Below are positions 1 through 10,429 of a DNA stretch of 64,000 bases, piece after piece. How positions within the stretch are numbered: position 1 is the stretch's first letter; every line of letters begins with the position of its first letter. The position numbers and the translations under genes were made by a program. Location of the stretch: assembly GCF_047496725.1 (NCBI RefSeq), contig NC_132983.1, positions 2,498,001 through 2,562,000 on the forward strand. Reading direction: 5' to 3'. The notes under the pieces were generated by a model that did no database searches, was not told the DNA's origin, and saw only the letters and a program-made list of their open reading frames with translations. Source of the DNA: Anoplolepis gracilipes (taxonomy: Eukaryota > Arthropoda > Insecta > Hymenoptera > Formicidae).

Positions 1-925
1 CTCCACGCGCGCCCTATTTCTCGCCCCCTTTCCCGCCCCCCGAATTTCTGTTCCGCCGGCTCAAATATTCACGATTTGTCAACTCGTTTGAATTATTCAG
101 CCCTCCCTCCCTCCCTCCCCCATCCTCGGTTGGTATGTTTGTTATATTTGCCGATAAGTCAAAGGATGAAAGAATCGCGATAGAAGACCCACCGCTTCCG
201 GTATCTTTCGCCAAACTTCCTTTCGCTCTCCCTCCGCCTAAAAATGAAGGTGTAGAATGCAGAATGCAATGTCGTGCTCTCTTGCAAAGAGCACTTTGAC
301 ACAGCCCCACGGGTACATTACTAGGATTGCCGCCACCAATTGAACTCCCCCAACTCGCCGAGAGAACCCCCGGCCCCCGGCACGAACCTCCCTTATATCT
401 GCAAACACAGCCGCCCGGGGCGACACCGCCGCTCAAACACTCAATCGCTCGATTCACGACGCTCAAGTAACTTGAAATTCTCCATTGTTAACATTATTTG
501 ACTTATACGCGCTGATACCGGTGCTGATCCTCCATAATAGGTAATACTTATGAAAGGTTCCGCGGCATTGTTCGGGTATTGTTCGGGTTAAGTTTCGCGA
601 GCCCGAGCATGATTAAGACCTTGGAAGATTATATAAATATCTCCAGAAATGTGTGTCGCAAGAAGAAATTTATAATGGAATATCCGTTGCGCGCGATTTA
701 TAAATTTAAATGTCTTGAATTCTCCCTTATTCTCTACAAAATATTGCTTTATCGTAGAGTCCGATAAATCGTGTGGGAAACGTGAAATCTTACATTTCGC
801 TAGTATTTTAGTTATATTACATTATATATATAAATCTTTTTACATATACCATATAAATTATATATTTAAATCTTTTTTTATATATAAATTTATAATTATA
901 TTTCTTTCTGCTATTTAAAGATCTA

Positions 926-956
<31 letters not shown>

Positions 957-1150
957 TGTACTGGGAGAAAAATTTAATTTTTATTTATATAGAGAAATAT
1001 AAAATTGATCGCCACGTAATTCGTATAATAATAAAAAAAAAAAAAAAAATTAAAGTAACCATTCAAAGATTGTGTAAAAGTTGCACGTTTCGCGTATAAT
1101 AAGAGTAATATCACTATGAGATATTGTATTTTTCGTCCTCTTTTTTTCAG
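1..1150. other. Upstream region, no recognised gene
   Basis: Positions 1-430 are C-rich on the + strand, with CCCTCC-type runs at 101-120 whose minus strand could form a G-quadruplex. A minus-strand open frame at 14-466 is Gly-rich and reflects that bias. A direct repeat ATTGTTCGGGT x2 lies near 568-590. From 780 to 1100 the sequence is AT-rich with a TA run (924-948) followed by poly-T. Confidence 0.6.
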
Positions 1151-1640
1151 TACTGTTGCATTCCACGTACCGTGCGAACGCTATCCTGCGAAATGTTCAG
1201 TCCCATGTGTATGGCGCAGGCGCTACTTTGTGCGTCATTTATGAATATTTATAAAGTCTCGCGTAAAAATTTCACGAAGAGATATGCGCATTTCTTACGA
1301 TTCTCTGTTAAATAACATTATACCTAGCTCCAAATTACAAACGTACAGCTTCCTCGTGTGAACCAGTTGTACATATAAACATGTGTTTGTAGCTCAGTTA
1401 AAGAACGCGTCGAAATAGCTCACCGGAACCAAGATGTTTTACCTGTCCGTACATTTACTTGCCATTAATCTTTTGTATTCGTCTCTTGTAAATTTATGAA
1501 TATCAAAAATATATAAACCGACAAGGAGTATGTATGTATGAGAAACTGTATTCAAAACTGAATATCATCTGTAGAGGCTCGCAGATTATGAAATATTGTA
1601 CGAATTTATTAATAAATTCAGATTTTCTCTCGATATTTTC
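1151..1640 (+). other. Possible terminal exon and 3' UTR of an unidentified upstream gene
   Basis: A strong acceptor (tttttcgtcctctttttttcag, ending 1150) is followed by a stretch open in one frame for 54 codons. It starts YCCIPRTVRTLSCEMF, contains several Cys, and stops at TAA 1313-1315. The AT-rich tail has a Pumilio-like TGTACATA near 1370 and AATAAA at 1611-1616, with a GT-rich element (tgcgtgtgtgg) about 25 bp further on. This order fits a last exon on the + strand. I do not recognise the peptide. It could equally be a chance acceptor in noncoding DNA. Confidence 0.25.
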
Positions 1641-1650
1641 TGCGTGTGTG
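1611..1650 (+). terminator. Candidate poly(A) signal with downstream GT element
   Basis: AATAAA at 1611-1616 is followed by a T/GT-rich stretch with tgcgtgtgtgg at about 1640-1650, the usual spacing for cleavage and polyadenylation. AATAAA is frequent by chance in this AT-rich DNA; the GT-rich partner is what raises confidence. Confidence 0.35.
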
Positions 1651-2072
1651 GAAAAAAAAAAACTGTTATTTCTTGATATTAAAAATAAATAATATTACGT
1701 ATTTCTATTTATAACGAGAATGACGCAAAGGTGAACGAAGGAATGACGGAAATCCAATTTGCGAGGGCGTGAAAATGGCCACGAAACTTCGCCACGCATC
1801 GCGATGTTCTTATACCGGGGGAAAGGTAAAATTTACTCGGAAATCACCCACATCTCGCGGGCATCCATATCCGCGCTAGGGAACAATCTCCCTCGTACGA
1901 CCGATTACACGTCATCGAAATCCACTATCGGTGGGGTGGATTTTCGTGGTAGGTATATAAACATACGATCGTCGGACAGATATATCCGCTAATACACGGC
2001 TTCTCGCGCGCCCATAGTACCACTTTATACGACCGAAATTCCCAGTAAGATGCAGGAGGACACCGGCAGAAA

Positions 2073-2122
2073 GGGAAGGCGGGAGGGAGGGAGGGCAGAA
2101 AGGGCGAGGGGGAGGAGGGGAG
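2073..2122 (+). other. G-run tract (potential G-quadruplex)
   Basis: At least six runs of three or more G are separated by 1-6 bases (GGGAGGGAGGG core at 2081-2094, GGGGG and GGGG by 2118). This satisfies the usual four-run quadruplex rule on the + strand. Confidence 0.6.
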
Positions 2123-2356
2123 GAATTCGTAATACGGAGGGCGGCTCTACGACTCCGTTGGGAGGAATTCCGGGGTACGTTTTAAATTGCTGCATCCCCA
2201 ACCTTCTTGTTTATGTATGCTACCGTGTTTCTTATTCTTGTGCGGCAGCGAAGGAGAGCGCGCGCCCCCCTAACTTTATGTGCACAGTGCCGACATAAGT
2301 ATGCAATCTATGCGTCGGTGTGGCCCGCGCGGATGCGCGTGTGAGTGGCACCTATA

Positions 2357-2360
<4 letters not shown>

Positions 2361-2397
<37 letters not shown>
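2361..2397 (+). repeat. (GT)n microsatellite
   Basis: About 18 uninterrupted GT units, ending in a TATGTG variant. Confidence 0.95.
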
Positions 2398-2405
<8 letters not shown>

Positions 2406-2553
2406 AAGCGGGCACGGTACTCTCGTAGACCCCGAGACCGGAGAACGTGCCACACACGCGTAACGTCGCGCGTGCACGTACGTGTGTATTGTATGGCGAA
2501 ACGTGGCCCTATGTTTTCTCCCGCCGTGTATTTGGACTCCCTACAAAAGAGAG

Positions 2554-2556
<3 letters not shown>

Positions 2557-2600
<44 letters not shown>
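2557..2600 (+). repeat. (GA)n microsatellite
   Basis: Nearly pure GA/AG dinucleotides. It makes the low-complexity Arg-Glu and Ser-Leu open frames seen on both strands here. Confidence 0.95.
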
Positions 2601-2604
<4 letters not shown>

Positions 2605-3224
2605 AGATCGGCGCGTTTCCTCCCGGTGGATTCTTTTCGTGTTTCAAACACACAGCCTCCTCTCCCCTCCCCTCCCTCCAGACTCTTCCTCCGTATTTCC
2701 AACCCTCGCCCACCGCGCACTCTTTCGCGTTCCTATCTCTCCGCCACAATTGCTGTAATCTACGATCTAGGGTGGTGGATTTAACCGCCCTGTGGATCTC
2801 AGCTGTGGTAATTTGTAAAGTTTTTAATATTGTACGGGGTCTCTCGAACGGACACCGTGCGGAAATGCTTCGGCAAAAACGACGATTGAGGGACGCTAGG
2901 TTCTGAATTGACTTAATCATTCTCTATCGTCCAAACACATTAATGTAATTTAATACGTTTATATAACTTTCATCATATCTCGATCGCCACAATGATTTTC
3001 ACGGAAAGTGAGATATTATTAATTTTATTTATATATGTAACACATTCCTATATTACGATGTACAGCATAAAAAATTACAAATTCTGACAAAAGTGTATTT
3101 TTGCGTCAGAAAATAAAATGTGCTTTAAAGGATGCTACATATAAACATATCATTATTAATTAACATACATATGTGTTTAATAAATAATAATATTTAATAA
3201 AATTTCAAAGGGGAAAATAAAATT

Positions 3225-3333
3225 GTAATTTCTAGAATTATCAAAAATGTCAATATGTTGTAATTTCTAGAATTATCGAAAACGTTAATATATTATAATT
3301 TCTAGAATTATCGAAAACGTCAATATGTTGTAA
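3225..3333 (+). repeat. Three 35-bp tandem repeats containing TTCTAGAA
   Basis: Copies start at 3225, 3260 and 3295. Each carries the palindromic core AATTTCTAGAATTATC and the tail GTCAATATGTTG or a one- to two-base variant. TTCTAGAA fits the two-unit heat-shock-element pattern TTCnnGAA. Confidence 0.85.
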
Positions 3334-4205
3334 AAAATATTGATAAGCTATTTAGAAACGAATTGGTCGAGAAATGATTGAAATCGATGACCTACTGACA
3401 ATATTTTGAAATGAGAAAAGACTAAGAATTCGCGGTAAGATTATTGAGCACATGTAGGGTGTTATATCTGGCTGTCTAGTTCTATACCATACTACTAGAT
3501 GGCAATCGAGCACACTTTCATCTTATTTACAAGGTGATATTTATATTTATCACTTTAATTAAACAAAATTAAAATATCTAATTGATTGTTCCAGAGTTGA
3601 GGCCTCTTTCTTCTTTTTATCTATATTATAAAATAGATCTAAACTTTAACACAAAATTTAGAAAATTTACATTTAGATGTATCGAGTTATTCAATGATTT
3701 TTTAAATGTATTTTTAAGAAAACTGCAACTAGGAAAACAAAATTTTAATATTTCTGTATTGTGCAGCTGTACATCCAATTGCTAATCTTTTATTAGCAAA
3801 ATTAACTTTGTTGTAGTTAACGCATAAAATAAAAGTTTTATTGCGCGATAAGTGCAAGGTACAGCGATACATATATTTCTTATCTAGATAATGAATGTAG
3901 TGATCAACCGTTAATGAACGAGATAATTTGTCGTATTAGAATAATTATACAGTAAAGCGTACCAAAGGGTTATTTTGTACGGAGAGTTAGAGCACCGTGT
4001 CTTTAAACATCTTTAGTCTTTATTTTTAATTTCACGAGCGTGAACGAATCGATTAAACTTTTGATGATAGAAAATTGTAGAATGTCCTTGTAAAGAGTTT
4101 CTAACAGCGATATAAAACACGAGAGATCGATAAACAAACTCTTTTGAAATAATTTTCTTTTATAATGTGTTTTTATTTTGCGTTTTCTTTATAAAGGCGC
4201 ATTTG

Positions 4206-4259
4206 TCATAATTAGTCATAATTATTTTATTATTATATCATAATTATGTCATAATTAAT
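4206..4259 (+). promoter_or_regulatory. Cluster of four TCATAATTA sites
   Basis: TCATAATTA occurs at 4206, 4216, 4238 and 4249. The last extends to ATAATTAAT, the core of the binding site reported for Brn-3/POU-IV factors. Spacings of 10, 22 and 11 bp are close to whole DNA turns. It lies 6 kb upstream of acj6. Regulatory function is inferred from motif density only. Confidence 0.35.
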
Positions 4260-4752
4260 TCGCAATCAGGAGAATGTGCGATAAGTCGAGGCGTCAAACT
4301 AAATATTAATATTTATTCAATGATAAATGTCGTAAGATAATTATTAAATTAACTCACTACTAATTATAAAATTATTGCAACTTGTAAATTCCATATTTTA
4401 TTCCATGTTTATATTGTTATTAAAGATTATTTTCTTTTAAAATTTTACTCTTAATTGAATAAAACAACATTTCTGTCTTATTGCATTCGATTTTTCAATT
4501 TCTATAATAACTTATACTCTGTTTTATCAAATATTCTATTCCATTGCATAAAACTTCTGTAATTTCATAGAATAATAGAAATAAAATGTTTTTTACGCAA
4601 CAAGATATTTAGAAAAATATTTAGATAGAGATAATGAAAATTTTGTTCTGCTGTCATTTTATAGAAATAATATTTTCCTCTGATTATTATTACTTTGTTG
4701 AAATTAACAAATATAATAATTTATATCTGTTTTTTCTTTTTTTAGTTTGATT

Positions 4753-4766
4753 ATTTGCATTTGCAT
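4753..4766 (+). promoter_or_regulatory. Overlapping double octamer ATTTGCATTTGCAT
   Basis: Two copies of the POU octamer complement ATTTGCAT overlap by two bases. The octamer is the classic site for POU proteins. Single octamers elsewhere in the window occur at about chance level; the tandem overlap is the distinctive part. Confidence 0.3.
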
Positions 4767-5151
4767 GTCTATCATGTTTGTTACATCAATAAAGTAAATT
4801 TCTAAAAACTTATTACAAAACTCATTATTGCATCTATCTATTATAATAGTGAACCTCTTAAGTTTAGTGAAATACATTCATGAAATAAAACATGTCGCAT
4901 TCTGATAAAAATGTAGTTATTAAAAAGTCCACTTTAACCCTCGGTATAAAACGTAATTACACGTACGAAATATTAATAAAGCTGTTATTACACTTGGCAA
5001 AAATATATGACGAGATGTTGTGTAAAACTGTAACTATCAAGCGGACGCGACGTTGTATAGAGTGCGCCATTTCTGTATTTTTATGCATAATTAGAATAAC
5101 AACATTTTTTTCCTAATTACTTTTTTATAATATGGCCTGCATAGATTAGTA

Positions 5152-5203
5152 TTTGTTAAAAATATCCTCCCGCATTTTTAGCAGTCTACAAAACTAAAGT
5201 AGC

Positions 5204-5275
<72 letters not shown>

Positions 5276-5357
5276 TTATAAAGTTGACAATATAAGTTAT
5301 AATTTCTTGCAAGTGTTGTAGACTGCTAAAAGTGTGACAGGATAACTTTTAACAAAC
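5152..5357. mobile_element. Short terminal-inverted-repeat element with AT core (MITE-like)
   Basis: The left arm 5152-5195 (TTTGTTAAAA, then TATCCT, then TTTTTAGCAGTCTACAA) is imperfectly repeated in reverse complement at about 5311-5357 (TTGTAGACTGCTAAAA, then AGGATA, then TTTTAACAAA). The centre is an AT microsatellite. Arms of about 44 bp around a coding-free core fit a MITE or fold-back element. No clear target-site duplication was found. Confidence 0.6.
5211..5276 (+). repeat. (TA)n microsatellite inside the inverted-repeat element
   Basis: About 30 TA units with one C interruption. They sit at the symmetry centre between the two arms of the fold-back element. Confidence 0.9.
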
Positions 5358-6470
5358 AATAAAATCCAGGAAATATAATTTCACACCAATTTTGATAGAT
5401 TTATCTATTTAAATCTACTTTCGGACTTTGATCAGTCCTTCTCTCCTTGTAATAGAAATAAATGAATTTTTTTAGCAGACGTTAGATTTTTGTAAAAATC
5501 ACGCAATCTCGATGTTACTCCGATTTCTTTTTACTTCGGAATTAGCCAGGTACTTAGCCAACGTATCGATAAAGCTTCTCGGCTCTCTCTCGGCTCTCTC
5601 TCTCTCTCTCCTTCTCTATCCCCCACGAAGAGAGAAGGATAAAGATATCTTCTTAATATCGTCAGAAAACAATTTTTCCCGAAGCTACCCCGAGTACGAA
5701 ATGGCCGCGCGCGCGGTGGCGAATTGTACCTATACGCCGCGCCGACCTGGCCACGAATATCCCGACGTTATACGAACAAACAACGTAAGCGCGAGCGGCA
5801 AGCGGTGAGATAGAGATGTAGTGGGCTAGGCGTAGGTTTTGATGGTAGCCGGTGTGTACGGCGATGCGGTATACGTGGGTAGGTAGGTAGGTCGGTTAGG
5901 GCAGGGGCCGGTTGGTCGCGCGGGGGACGAAGGGAGGAGAAGGGAAGGTTTGGATATCTTGTCGAGGATAGGCTGCCGGTGCAAGTAGGTTTAATATTTG
6001 ATAACGCGGGCTGGTCATCCTGCCGAGGCGATAACACAGGCCCCGCGGGAACCTTCCGCCCAACATCCCTCGGAAAACGACTGCCGCCAAACTCGCAGTG
6101 TCCCTCCGCCCTACCCACCCCCGCCCTCTCCCGGTCCCTCCTCCCGCGCCTTCTCCCGCGATTCTCTCATCCGCATCCACCGTGTTCCAACGGTCCGTTC
6201 CATCTCTTACCGACCCCGTTCTATCCTCCCTATTTTTCTTCTCTCTTTTTTTTTTTTTTTTTTTTTCCTTTTTTTTTCCCTACACCGGAGCTCGTTTCTC
6301 GAAGCGTTATCTCCTCGTCCGGTGTTTCTCATGCATCCGCTTCCGTCTCGCGACGCCGATGTAGAGGACGATCGAGCGCGGTCTACAAAGGGTAAAAGTA
6401 ACAGAGACTCATCGATGGAATAAACTGTTTACCGCTGTTTAAATTGATCGAAATTGCGATCAAAGCCGTT

Positions 6471-6474
<4 letters not shown>

Positions 6475-6508
<34 letters not shown>
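6475..6508 (+). repeat. Poly(A) tract, 34 bp
   Basis: An uninterrupted A run. No target duplication or retroposed body was recognised beside it. Confidence 0.95.
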
Positions 6509-6510
<2 letters not shown>

Positions 6511-8327
6511 GTAAAAATAGTGTTTCAAGATTTTTGTTACAATTTCAAACAATCGGAAAAAAAACACTCTTACATATACGCATATATTATATATAAACTG
6601 CGATATATTAATATATTATGCATACGCGAGAAAAAGGGTCAATCTTTGTGTATGGGTCAATTTCATTCGCATCTCGGAGAATCATATATATAGGAAACAG
6701 CTTTATTCGTTTATTCGATCGACCGAAATCCCGAAGCCTTGCGGGACTAACAGAGGGGTCCTGGGTTACGTTAGGGTCCACGGTACGTTAAAAATTTACT
6801 ATAAAACAGCTCACACAAGTCTGCACTTACTGCGAAGATTTGCTTGCTCAAATTTCCGTGTACGTGGTCGTTAAAATCGTCGCGTTAATACGGAGACAAA
6901 TGTTTAGAAATTCTATCTAACTATTTTATAATCAGTATCATCATGGAATTACATGATTAATTAAAGGCCATTAACTTTCTATACATAGATTGTGTATTAT
7001 CTTTTTTCAAGATAAGAAAAGTCGGAATTATACATTGCTCATGCGACATACCAACTCAATTACTAGGTTCATTATCTTTTATTGATTGGAAAATAAATAT
7101 GTTTAATTGTTGAGAAACAAGATTAAAAATGTTGAAATATAACGTGAAACAAATGGCGCGTTTCCACTTACTTTACCCTTTTGTCTCTTTAATTATAGTT
7201 TTGACCTCAACATGTGCTTCAAGGCGGTTTTAATGATAGCGTAATGCTTTTGCGTGACTTGAGTACTTCAAGGGACGGGACGAATCGAACAAAGTATATA
7301 ATTATAATGCCAATTGCATATGAGATACCTATTTTTAACATAATTTATACTTTTATACCGCGCATATTTCTTTAGTTTCACTTTGTCATCATGCAAATGT
7401 GGCATAAAATTAAAAGTTTCAACGGCAATCTTTTATTATATATTTGTATTTATATACATATATGTATTTATATATTTGTAATATTAGATAGAAATTTATC
7501 AAGCGTCCATAATTTCCACATTTGCTAAAATGAATTTTATACTTATAAAATAAATCATAAAATGAGATGAATAAATTTAATTCAAATAAAGTTCGAAAAA
7601 CATTAATCCATATTTACAGGCTGGTAATCGGCGTTATAAGCGTACGTGCGCGTACGCCTCTCTGCCTGAGTTTTAAAATTTATATATTTCAAATGAAAAC
7701 TGCATCCGATGTTATATTATGTGGAATTACGTGGACAGATAAGCGTTTAACGTGAGAACTGGGCATGTGCCGCTGCACTTGCCATTCGTATATTAAGAAC
7801 ATTTTAATTAAATTGATATAACAATATAAATATATTATATTAATATGGATTAATATGTATTTTAGTTATATTTTGAAGTTTCTCTCTCATAACGAATATT
7901 TTAAATAAATTTCATGATGTATAATTTCTGCGATCATGAACATGAAAAATGAATGTGTATCTGTGCTATGCGAATAAAGAATATTCCGATCAATTTTTTC
8001 ATAACAATGTAAATGTTACAACGCAACACAGCTTAATAGATTTTAGTTGTTTCGTTAATCAAAGTTTCGCCGTGAAAGGACTTAGAATAGATTTATATAC
8101 GCGTAACTTTTACGATCGGAGCAAAGTAAGCTCGCCTACCATTCTTTTTGAAATATGACAATAGATTTGAGCGCGTTTTGCTAAGAAAAAAAAATTCAGT
8201 GATTGTTGGAAGAATTGAGGGGAGAATCTGGGGGAGATTTAACTAATACGTCACAATGGCAAGGTCGTTGTGACAGCGTGTTTTACTTGGGTCAACGAAA
8301 GGGCGAAGTCCCATGCACGAGATGTGG

Positions 8328-8359
8328 AAAAAAGAAAAAAAAAAAAAAAAAAAAAAAAA
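8328..8359 (+). repeat. Poly(A) tract
   Basis: A run of about 32 bases with one G. It gives the artefactual poly-Lys open frames at 8203-8518. Confidence 0.9.
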
Positions 8360-8556
8360 GTGTCATCCGCTTCTGTACTGACACGCGAGACTTACGTGGA
8401 GATAAAGTTGCTCCGAATGACAACTTTCCGATGTAGAAATGTGTGTAGCGAGCGGTGGAGAAGTAGATTGAGCGAGATGAGAATCAAAAAGAGCGTGTAT
8501 ATTATAAAATATGCGTAATAGTAAATAGTAGGTGCAACGGAAAGAGAAAAAGAGAA

Positions 8557-8558
<2 letters not shown>

Positions 8559-8591
<33 letters not shown>
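8559..8591 (+). repeat. (GA)n microsatellite
   Basis: About 16 AG units in an A/G-rich strand, about 1.7 kb upstream of the acj6 ATG. Confidence 0.9.
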
Positions 8592-8596
<5 letters not shown>

Positions 8597-8878
8597 GATT
8601 TATTATCCCGACGATAAAGATTACAATAGGCACGCGCAGATATTTATACATCGTCGAGATATAACGATAACGCGACTTATGACGTTTGCGTACGACCGAG
8701 CGCACGAGTAAAATAGAGCTGATATTCGCCATGAAAGAGAAAGACGCGCCGGAAGAGGTTACAGAGATGTACGGGCGGGAAGACAGGCAAGATGTAAAAG
8801 ATAGAGAGAGGGTGGGAGAAGGATAGACCTGGCTCAACTAGAAATATAGAGAGAGGGTGTAAAGAGGATCGAGCGCGA

Positions 8879-8879
<1 letters not shown>

Positions 8880-8909
<30 letters not shown>

Positions 8910-8926
8910 CGGCGACGGCGGCGGCG
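8880..8926 (+). repeat. (GGC)n trinucleotide repeat
   Basis: About 15 GGC units with GGT and GAC interruptions, at the upstream edge of the acj6 promoter/leader zone. Confidence 0.9.
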
Positions 8927-9473
8927 AGCAAAACGTAGACGTGGAAGGGTGAAGGGACGTCGAGGTGTACACGCGCACACATACGCGCACACCGACACGG
9001 GCATACGCACACGGGGAAGGATGGACAAACGGGTGGTCGCGGTTAGCGACACCCATGCGAGCAACCCCTGAAAGCAACGGCAAAGATGGCCGACGTGCAT
9101 GAGATTAGGGGCGCAAGCGTAACCGCGCGTGGCTCCGCCCCTGTTCACCGGGACTCTCCGTTCCGCTGGCTAACTCACCCCCGCCGCGACGAATTTCACC
9201 CCCTCGCGAAACGAGGAGCGAACACCCTCCCGTCGTGTGGGCAAGCGCCACGCTGCGCCGCATCGCGCCAGGACCGCCGATCCTCCCCGCTGCATCCCCC
9301 ACCTGCACCCCCGGACGGACAGCAGCACTCCTGCTATCCCCCTGGAAGAGTTCATCCGCGAGGCGCTCCTCGCCGGCCAGTCAGCGCCAAAAAGTGCAGA
9401 GCTTCGGGACAAGAGTCGGCGGCGTACTGTACCCCCGCGCGTACTTCAACCCCCTGTGTATGACAGTGTGAGA

Positions 9474-9476
<3 letters not shown>

Positions 9477-9511
<35 letters not shown>
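9477..9511 (+). repeat. (TA)n microsatellite in the 5' leader zone
   Basis: About 17 TA units inside otherwise GC-rich DNA, followed by a CT-rich stretch. Confidence 0.9.
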
Positions 9512-9514
<3 letters not shown>

Positions 9515-9976
9515 TCTCTCTCTCGCTTCTCTTTTTCCCTCCGAAAGCCAGTGTCACTCCGAGTTAATCCCCGAGTGCCTCGCGGGATACGAAGAACCCG
9601 GTGACTTCGTTCGCTCGGTAGATCGGTTCGTTTTCTCGGTCCTCCATCCTTAGCGGGACACGTTGGTGAAACCCCAAAGTGAAGTGAATCCAAAGTAAAG
9701 CGTGCGATCGCGATTTTACCATTTTTTTTTTTTGCGGAAAGAAAAGAGAGAAAAGAGAAAAGTGCTGCAAGAGATCGTGATTATCGGTTGTCGTCCACAC
9801 GACACCGGGTGCGCGCGGTTTTCGTTGACTGTGCTTACGCGTGGAAGCGACGTTCAAACTGACGATCGAGATGAGGGACCGCGGGTCTCTGGCGTCCGTC
9901 GCATCCACGCTTATATACTGATAGATCTCGATTAGAGGTGGGTGCGTTAGGTGAGTGCCAGGATCCCATTTGCGAA

Positions 9977-10021
<45 letters not shown>
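9977..10021 (+). repeat. (AT)n microsatellite in the 5' leader zone
   Basis: About 22 AT/TA units with a phase switch near 9996, some 250 bp before the start codon. If transcribed, it would lie in the 5' UTR. Confidence 0.9.
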
Positions 10022-10022
<1 letters not shown>

Positions 10023-10267
10023 CGCGTACTGGACGTGGTGCCGCGGCTCCGGTGAACGTGAACGGTGAACGTACTTTGAATTACTTCAACATCAAGCCAG
10101 ACATATCACGATAATACAGATGCGAATGCATCTTGGAACCGAGAGGCGCAGCCGTCGCTGCCGGTATCACCTACGTCTCGTCTGAGAGTGCCGGCCGATT
10201 CCGGAAGCCAGGAGAGCCGGAAAAAAACGCGCAAGAGGCCTAAGGGCAGGCTCAGGCGGCGCGCAAG

Positions 10268-10429
10268 ATGATGTATTCGCCGGACAAGATGATGGGGAGC
10301 AAAGGACTCCACGGGGCACCCATCACCGCCCCGGGATGCTTTCCCTCGGGGAGATACTCGCCGCCGCCTTATCGCGCCGCGCCGGATCCGATGCCGCCGC
10401 CACCGAGACGATGTATGCCCAACCCCACG
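10268..10429 (+). CDS. acj6: acj6 coding exon 1 (N-terminus, 54 codons)
   Basis: Starts at ATGATG (10268), the first in-frame ATG after an in-frame TAA at 10241-10243, with A at -3. It encodes MMYSPDKMMGSK, then GCFPSGRYSPPPYR and a proline run, ending RRCMPNPT. The GRYSP and CMPNP motifs are recognisable from insect Acj6 N-termini. The exon ends at ACG|gtgagt (donor at 10430), phase 0. The reading frame stays open into the intron until 10639, so intron retention would add about 69 residues unrelated to the family. The second Met is an equally good start, and the choice changes only one residue. Confidence 0.9.

Larger units (their letters stand above)
1641..8859. other. Upstream intergenic DNA of acj6
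   Basis: No protein or RNA gene is recognised. The sequence is AT-rich with two GC-richer patches: 1740-2900, with a G-run tract and GT and GA repeats; and 5690-6420, with GTAG repeats, then pyrimidine-rich DNA and poly-T. The short open frames across GA or CT repeats (for example 2276-2920 minus, 5979-6423 plus) are low complexity. The supported content is the repeats and candidate regulatory motifs listed separately. Confidence 0.6.
8860..10267 (+). promoter_or_regulatory. acj6: acj6 promoter and 5' leader zone (GC-rich)
   Basis: About 1.4 kb of GC- and CpG-rich DNA abuts the acj6 start codon and contrasts with the AT-rich flanks. It holds a GGC repeat (8880-8926), two TA repeats (9477-9511, 9977-10021), a mixed purine stretch near 9735-9765 and a donor-like TAG|gtgagt at 9951. 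That donor could end a noncoding 5' exon. No convincing TATA box or transcription start can be fixed. Long open frames here, on both strands, are products of GC bias and match nothing I recognise. Confidence 0.5.

Noticed and set aside
2276..2920. 214-codon minus-strand open frame
   Set aside because: It crosses GA and GT microsatellites, giving Ser-Leu and Thr-His repeats. There is no recognisable family.
8677..9471. Several overlapping open frames of about 80-125 codons on both strands before acj6
   Set aside because: They arise from GC-rich and GGC/CAC repeat sequence, have no splice or domain support, and read as Pro/Arg/Ala low complexity.
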